DNA of 64,000 bases. Source: Steinernema hermaphroditum. Its lineage: Eukaryota > Nematoda > Chromadorea > Rhabditida > Steinernematidae. Made by a program: the position numbers and the translations under genes. The notes beneath the pieces are model-generated. The model made no database searches. It had not been told where the DNA came from and saw only the letters and a program-made list of their open reading frames with translations. Within the stretch, counting starts at the first letter, position 1, and every line of letters begins with the position of its first letter. The stretch spans positions 3,372,769 to 3,436,768 of the forward strand of contig CM059624.1 of the NCBI GenBank assembly GCA_030435675.1, read 5' to 3'. Below, one piece after another: positions 58,487-64,000 of this stretch.

Positions 58487-60928
58487 TGTCGTAACTACCT
58501 GAAACAAAAGGAATGTTATGAAAGGTAACCATGTATGGAATCTGACGCGCCATTTTCTCTCGCCAGCTTCAAAAACTTTACTTCCATATGCTGCCAATAA
58601 AGAAATAAAGCTGGTCAACGTGGCACTGGACATAGGGGTAGCTGACCACAGATGTGCGGAAAGGGCAGAATGAAGTGAAAGGTCAGTGGAATATTCATTT
58701 CCACTTCGGACGAAGGCGGCGATGCTGACTCACAAAGGGCTGACTCCCAATCGGATGAGGGGATGGGCTGATCACATATGAGGTGTCAGTGATGACTAGA
58801 AGATGAGATGTCGGATCTGGTCATGCACTTTTCCGCCACTGATGACTGTAATCGTTTGGTTCGAAACGTACTTCGATGACCCATTCGTGAGTGGTTTTAT
58901 CTGGAAAAATCACATTGTTGCACTTTGCACTTTAAGTCAGTCGGCGAAGAAATGTTTTTGTGTATTTCGGAGCATATGCTCATTAATCTCGACGACTGCT
59001 CTCAGCTTCCTCCTTGAAATGTCAACAGTTGCACAAGAAGACAAGACTGTATTCTACTGAATTTGACCTGTTTGTGCAATTGCTTTATTCGTCTGAACTG
59101 ATTATTATAGTACAGCCATTTATAGCGCTTATGCCGTTTAACAGCACAATTGAAAGACCGCAGTGCAACCATGGTTGCTGTAAACAGCGTGTAGTACATA
59201 TGAAGGGCGTTGTATTCCAGTTGCTTATATACAGTCACAGTCGTTTTGACCCTTTATCCTTGGTTTCTCCCATTTTGATCATTCATCGTCCAAGAATTTC
59301 CATTCAAAGTGATTAGATTTGATCTCAACTGTTTCGTCAGAAACTGTTTCCAGTTTTGACCGTAGCTGGAAATTTCTATTTTCGTCAAATACGGTGTAAT
59401 CACTGTTGTATTTCGGTCGGCTCATTCTTGGCGTGACGTTGATGTTGAACTGGTCGGCGGCGTCTTGCTGCGTTTAAGAAAAAAAATTCATTTCATTACC
59501 CGTACACAACGGTGTTTTGTGTTCAGATTCATAAGCCGAGCTAATGTGTGAAGACAAGCTAATGTGTGAAGGCCGTCGATATGTAACCATTTCATTCATC
59601 ATTGTCCGGTTACGAACGTCTCACATTCGCACTTTCCCACGCGAGCTGACCATTCCGAAATGGTGAAATCGTTCTGTTTGCATTGAACACGTTCTGCGCC
59701 ATTTCCGCGCGCCGACATTCAAAAACGTCACGATCAGCAGATGTCCTTTTAAACGCCTATTCACTGTCATTGTCCTCGACGCTTGCAGAGGACCCGTTTT
59801 GCCGCGCGTTCCTTCGTTTTTGACTATCTGCAGTGTTTGTGCTAGATTGAAAGTGAAACCATCGTTTAGATCATCTCAAAGCTTGACAATGAAGAATTGT
59901 GTGAGATCTATGCTACCCAATAGCAGTCGTAGAAGTGGCCATTCATAAGCTTTTTCACAAGCAGTATCCTAAAATCGTAGTTATCACTTCATGCAATAGC
60001 TTGTTTGTGGCTATGGAACTCCTGCTGCACGCCCTTCTGATCGACGAATTTGTATATTCTGTATAGATTAACGGATGCGGCCTCAGCACTCCTAATTTTT
60101 AGGGAATGAGCTTTGAAATCGCATCGATTTTTCCATACACTAAGAAAAGGGACACTATAAAGCCGTCAGACACAACAGAAACATGTTCTTCTGTTGTCCA
60201 CACTTATCGATTTATGGCTCTGCGAAGCGCGATTTTTGTTCCCTTTTGGTTTGATCAATATGGACTGAGCCGCTCTTATTATCTGTTTTTTTCTCGTAAG
60301 TGAACTTTACCACGTCCTAATAGTGTGCCAAGTATTGCCAAGTATTACTAAATCGACCCTGAGATGGCATATAACCACAAAATTATCAACGGCACTGGTA
60401 TGATTTGTTACCTTTAGTCCATATAAAATAATTCATGCTTGGAGTAATGCTGTTGATTCGGGAAGATAAATGAAAAATCGTAAAAATAACGCTGGCGTCT
60501 TAGTGATACCGGCAACACCGTCATTACTCACGAACGAATCCTTCTGTCTCACCACTTCCAACGAGAAACAACGACGGTCGTTGTCAACAGACGATATCTG
60601 AATGACTCACACAGTTTAAAGTCAAACATTCATCAAGCTGTAAACGACCACTCAACGGTACCTGCACTATTCTCTCGCCTTTGCGTGCTTCTGATTGTGG
60701 CCCTATCCCTTTTTTTGATACGATACTTCTCTTGTTATTCTTTGAATTTTTAAATTCCCACGGTCTTCACCAAAAAGCGCGAAATTTCCTACCAGCTGAT
60801 AAGATCGCGGCGACCGGCGAGTGGAAGTCATCAGTCGACCTTGATCGATTGCGTCGTCTCCTTCTCCACCAGTACGACCGCTAATTCGAACAGGTCTCTG
60901 ACTCTTCGCGCTTTCCAGATACTCATCG
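58487..60928. other. Intergenic, no supported gene
   Basis: About 2.4 kb upstream of both the serpin and the next RING gene. It includes a small direct repeat, AGCTAATGTGTGAAG, at 59537-59566. Short open frames (e.g. 58803-59060, 60106-60303) lack splice context and recognisable motifs. Confidence 0.45.
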
Positions 60929-62036
60929 ATGGATTGCACTGCTTCCACTTCTCCATCTACTTTCTCCTTTATCGACTCCGACTTTAAGGATGAACCTGAT
61001 AATACTCTAAAGTGTCCCATCTGCTTGGAAGAGTTCGACGTACCGAAGTTCCTCTCCTGCTGCGGAAGGTCGATTTGCCGTACGTGTGAACAGAATGTTA
61101 ACAATAGCCGACAGTCCTATGACCGAAGATGCCCAATTTGCAATACGAGAGGTGGACTAACGAATAGATCGTTGCCTGTTAATGTGGATCTGAAGAGTGA
61201 GTTACTATCCCTATCCCTATCCCTATCCCTATCCCTATCCCTATCCCTATCCCTATCCCTATCCCTATCCCTATCCCTATCCCTATCCCTATCCCTATCC
61301 CTATCCCTATCCCTATCCCTATCCCTATCCCTATCCCTATCCCTTGACCGCTATCGTACAAAACTCTGACAACTGATTTCAGATGCAAACGATCTCCTAA
61401 AATCAGAAAAGGATGCGATTAATGAATCCCTCAAAAATACAAAGCCTAAGCTCATTTGTGAGCAATGCGATCAAGACATGTATGTCGACACTGTCTACTG
61501 TTGTGTGAGATGTGACCCGAAGGTAACTTCCATCTATACCGTCTCAGGAAATACGCATGTTTTCAGAAGAAAATTTGCTCCCACTGTGTGATCAAGGACC
61601 ATAAACTGCACGAAATCGAAGACATCACCTATGTTCCAAAAGAGGAACGTGAGGAGCTGGTGACCGACATAACGAAGAAAGTTGGGAACATCGAGAATCT
61701 CACATTTGATTCGGACGATTTCAAGAAGTGTCTTGAGGTGAGCATGATGGCCCACATTCATTCGAAAGTTTGCTTTTAGTTGACATCGGCGAACTACAGA
61801 AAAGCGAAAGATATTCTGAAAGAAGTGGTGATTGACGACTATCAGACGAGGGATGATATTGAGCGGAAGCTTAGTAAGGCAAAGAAGATTATCATTAGAG
61901 TCAAGAAGGTTTGTTGTTGGAGTTGCAGACGCGTATAACGATCCAAATTCAGGATTATGTAAACATTCTCAAGCTGAAAGAGAGCATAGCAACGTTGGAA
62001 AGGGAACTGGAAGTGGACGTATCCGAGAGAATCTGA
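60929..62036 (+). CDS. TRIM-like RING / B-box-like / coiled-coil protein, copy 2
   Basis: Five exons (60929-61196, 61383-61522, 61567-61737, 61780-61908, 61953-62036) encode 263 aa. The RING reads CPIC ... SCCGRSICRTC ... CPIC; as in copy 1 the usual His ligand is Arg. The B-box-like zinc region is split over exons 2-3: CEQC, YCCVRC, CSHC and HKLH. The C-terminal charged helices (RKAKDILKEVV, LKLKESIATLERELEVDV) suggest a coiled coil. All four introns match copy 1 in position and phase, and both proteins end at the same alignment point. An acceptor-like CTTTCCAG 11 bp before the ATG could be a trans-splice site. AATAAA follows at ~62076. The first intron is filled by a hexamer microsatellite. 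Confidence 0.82.
61205..61343 (+). repeat. Hexanucleotide microsatellite (CTATCC)n, about 23 copies, in intron 1
   Basis: 139 bases of uninterrupted CTATCC start eight bases inside the donor GTGAGTTA and stop 39 bases before the acceptor. The opposite strand reads GGATAG/ATAGGG. It is not the nematode telomere unit TTAGGC. Expansion of this run accounts for intron 1 being 186 bp where copy 1 has 47 bp. Confidence 0.97.
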
Positions 62037-63796
62037 TCAACAGATTAACACTGACATGTAAATAGTTACTTATTAATAAAATAAGCCCATAACATTGTTG
62101 TTAGGGTTTTCTGAATATGTTGTCTTCTGTCCTTCTGAATTTGAGGTCATCATCATAAGAATTTGGCAAGGTGCTCTCTCAATCAGGTCAGCGCTGTATT
62201 GTATTATTCCACAATTACAGTGAGCCAGATAAACTACAACATGATTAATTTACTACGATTTACCACAGCAGCATTGTTCAAACTCAACAAATTTATGCTC
62301 AAAATGAAGCTACATCAGTCGCAAACAAGATTTTAACGAGTAGTGCTCGAAAGGACCATTACGCTTTGATGTAGGCCTAAAGAAGCTTGCGGAAGGAACC
62401 CATGATCGCGGTCATGTCCTGCCATGTATGCTCCAGAGCGGACTTCAGGGTTGCGTATTGTAGAGCATGAGGAATGGGAATGATCAAACTTTAAATTCCA
62501 CTGTTCAAACACGGCCAAGTCTGCCGCCATATTTTTGACTTCTCTCACTGTTTTTTTAGAATAATTCAATCCAGGTATTTTCCATCGTTGTGTATTACCT
62601 GAGCCTACTTTGAGGGCATGACCCGGATGCCGCGCTCGTGGAAAATTCCAAGTTTTTCCAAAAATTCCAAATTCCAAAATTCCATTCAGAAAGCGTAGAG
62701 TCAAAAGTAGCAAAGTAACCTGTAAGCTGCAAGATATCAGCTTTGTGATGAGCACTCGTCTTTATTTATTTCATGGTTTTTTCCAAGTCATAATTTTATC
62801 GGCTGTTCGAAACCGACTACTTTTGTGGTAGCAGAACAACAGACACACGTAACTAGACCAGTCTTCCTTTGCTTCGGTCTCTTGTCGTCATGTGAGCACG
62901 TTGTTCTAATTTATGGTCTAATTTCACATTGTCTCACAATGGTTGAAAGACTTGACTGGGCAATGATGGAACAACGGCACAAAATTGTACGGAACTCTTT
63001 GTGTTTTTCGATATAAACACATTAAATGGTTCAGTTCGTATTGTCGATTTCAAAAATTTCAAGTGCATTTGCACTTTCACCCCAAACGGTCTTCTCCATC
63101 TAACTCTCCTGCCGCCCGTTCTCTCCCACCTTCAGACACGTTCGACTCGTTGTCCCATGAAGGGTCGCGCGGCGTTTCAAATGGCCTTTCGGAATGGACA
63201 CCGGGCGCTGCGGAGATTTGCCGCGGCGCTCGAAGTCCAATCGATGTGTGTGGTGTTTTGTGTGTGCCGTCGTCTTTCGGTAGTTAGAAATCATATTCAG
63301 ATAGCGTCAGTTTAGAATATCATTCATGAAATCGATCGGCAGCATAATAACCGCTAGACGCTCCGTTTGTGCACCGTTTGAGTCATCACCGCTCGGGCAG
63401 CGCATCGCGATCCGCCGCATCAGTGACTGGCACACTATCCTGTACTTTCAGAAGCTGTTGCGATGTCACGGAATGCGCGTAGAAGAGTTAGCCCACTTGA
63501 AGACAACCCGGAGTCAAGACAAGGGTAAGCGCATGATTGCTAGTCGAGTAATTCTTTCACTGTGTGCTCAAAAACGAGCTTCAAAACAAGACAACAGAGA
63601 ATACCACTAGCCATCTAACAGCTTTCATAGAGATACGAAATAATCTATTTCACAAAATTAACTCAGAACTCTGCTCTTCCCCTAGTCAATTCACAGATTC
63701 CTGATACACCTTTCAACAGAGCTCATAACCCCTCGTTTCAGCTTACTCACCCGGCTTCCTTCTCATCTCCGCCGAGGCCGTACGTATCGTCCTCGC
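62037..63796. other. Intergenic, partly repetitive
   Basis: The stretch 62.6-62.7 kb contains repeated AAATTCCAA units. A C-rich exon-like segment after TTCAG (63137) is open for ~50 codons from an ATG at 63161, but nothing joins to it. No gene is called. Confidence 0.4.
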
Positions 63797-64000
63797 ATGC
63801 CGACCCGCAGCGGTGCCGCTCGTAGAGATCCGTTCATTGACTTCTACGCTTTCTCCGATGATGACATGGACCTGTCGGGATCTTCATACCGCGACCGCTC
63901 AGAGGACCGAATGATCCAAGATCGAAGTCCCAACCAGCAAGAAGCGATCCAGGGATTGCTGGAGTTGGACTCCGCTACTCGTGCGATAATGGCCGACATC
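63797..64000 (+). CDS. Partial gene at the right edge, possible third RING-family member
   Basis: An ATG at 63797 opens a frame that runs off the window (68 codons so far). It starts MPTRSGAARRDPFIDFYAFS, is acidic and Ser-rich, and reaches IQGLLELDSATRAIMADI. The last part resembles the N-terminal VEDLLGLDSALREGS of the RING gene at 33760, which precedes its RING by ~20 residues. GTTTCAG ~38 bp upstream of the ATG may be a trans-splice acceptor. The RING itself would lie beyond the window, so the family is a guess. Confidence 0.55.
   Translation, partial: MPTRSGAARRDPFIDFYAFSDDDMDLSGSSYRDRSEDRMIQDRSPNQQEAIQGLLELDSATRAIMADI

Noticed and set aside
61205..61343. Interstitial telomere repeat
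   Set aside because: The unit CTATCC / GGATAG differs from the nematode telomere unit TTAGGC, and the array sits inside an intron with intact splice sites.
62333..62755. A 140-codon minus-strand ORF
   Set aside because: It spans AAATTCCAA-rich repeat sequence, has no domain or splice context, and begins in a low-complexity hydrophobic stretch.

Overview
The window looks like nuclear DNA of a rhabditid-type nematode. The genes are split by short introns (mostly 40-80 bp, GT-AG, often ending TTTCAG). Gene content fits: a pair of nematode-type 7TM chemoreceptors, intestinal-type pepsin-like aspartic proteases, a secreted serpin, TRIM-like RING proteins, a tRNA-Leu and many foldback repeats. The species cannot be fixed from the sequence; a diplogastrid such as Pristionchus or another clade V nematode is plausible, but this is inference. 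Exon joins below were made by hand from splice signals and reading-frame phase.

Layout. 1-9.5 kb is gene-poor, with a foldback element and dispersed repeats. 9.55-16.98 kb holds a small two-exon gene present twice as a 936-bp inverted duplication around a 5.5-kb spacer of repeat debris. 17-22.9 kb is mostly unassigned, with a frame-broken membrane-protein-like ORF. A tRNA-Leu(UAG) lies at 22.9 kb. Two paralogous 292-aa receptors (minus strand) lie at 23.5-27.5 kb, separated by a decayed non-LTR reverse transcriptase. A GT31-like Golgi glycosyltransferase is at 29.6-30.7 kb. A RING/B-box-like gene is at 33.8-34.8 kb, with a paralogue at 60.9-62.0 kb and a possible third member running off the right edge.

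The centre (35.2-52.3 kb) is an aspartic protease array, all on the minus strand: a tail-anchored-looking protease (P1), a gut-type protease (P2) and a second gut-type protease (P3), then a tandem copy of this block (P1', P2', P3') and a separate fourth paralogue (P4). Four full-length members (P2, P3, P2', P4) each encode 418 aa in three exons with the same intron phases. P1 carries a one-base frame break and a hydrophobic C-terminal tail that looks like a GPI signal. P1' has a second frame break. P3' is truncated at a deletion scar filled with a 36-bp copy of a neighbouring promoter. The breakpoints of the 9.2-kb tandem duplication can be read to within 2 bp. A Tc1-like foldback transposon sits in copy 1 between 200-bp direct repeats and is missing from copy 2.

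The full-length gut-type genes share a compact promoter: a TATA-like box, a CCGGATGA element and two GATA sites. This fits intestine-specific GATA control, and P1 lacks it. A five-exon secreted serpin follows at 57.1-58.5 kb, next to a ~1.2-kb inverted repeat carrying RNA polymerase III A/B boxes. Nothing viral, no CRISPR array and no rRNA was seen.
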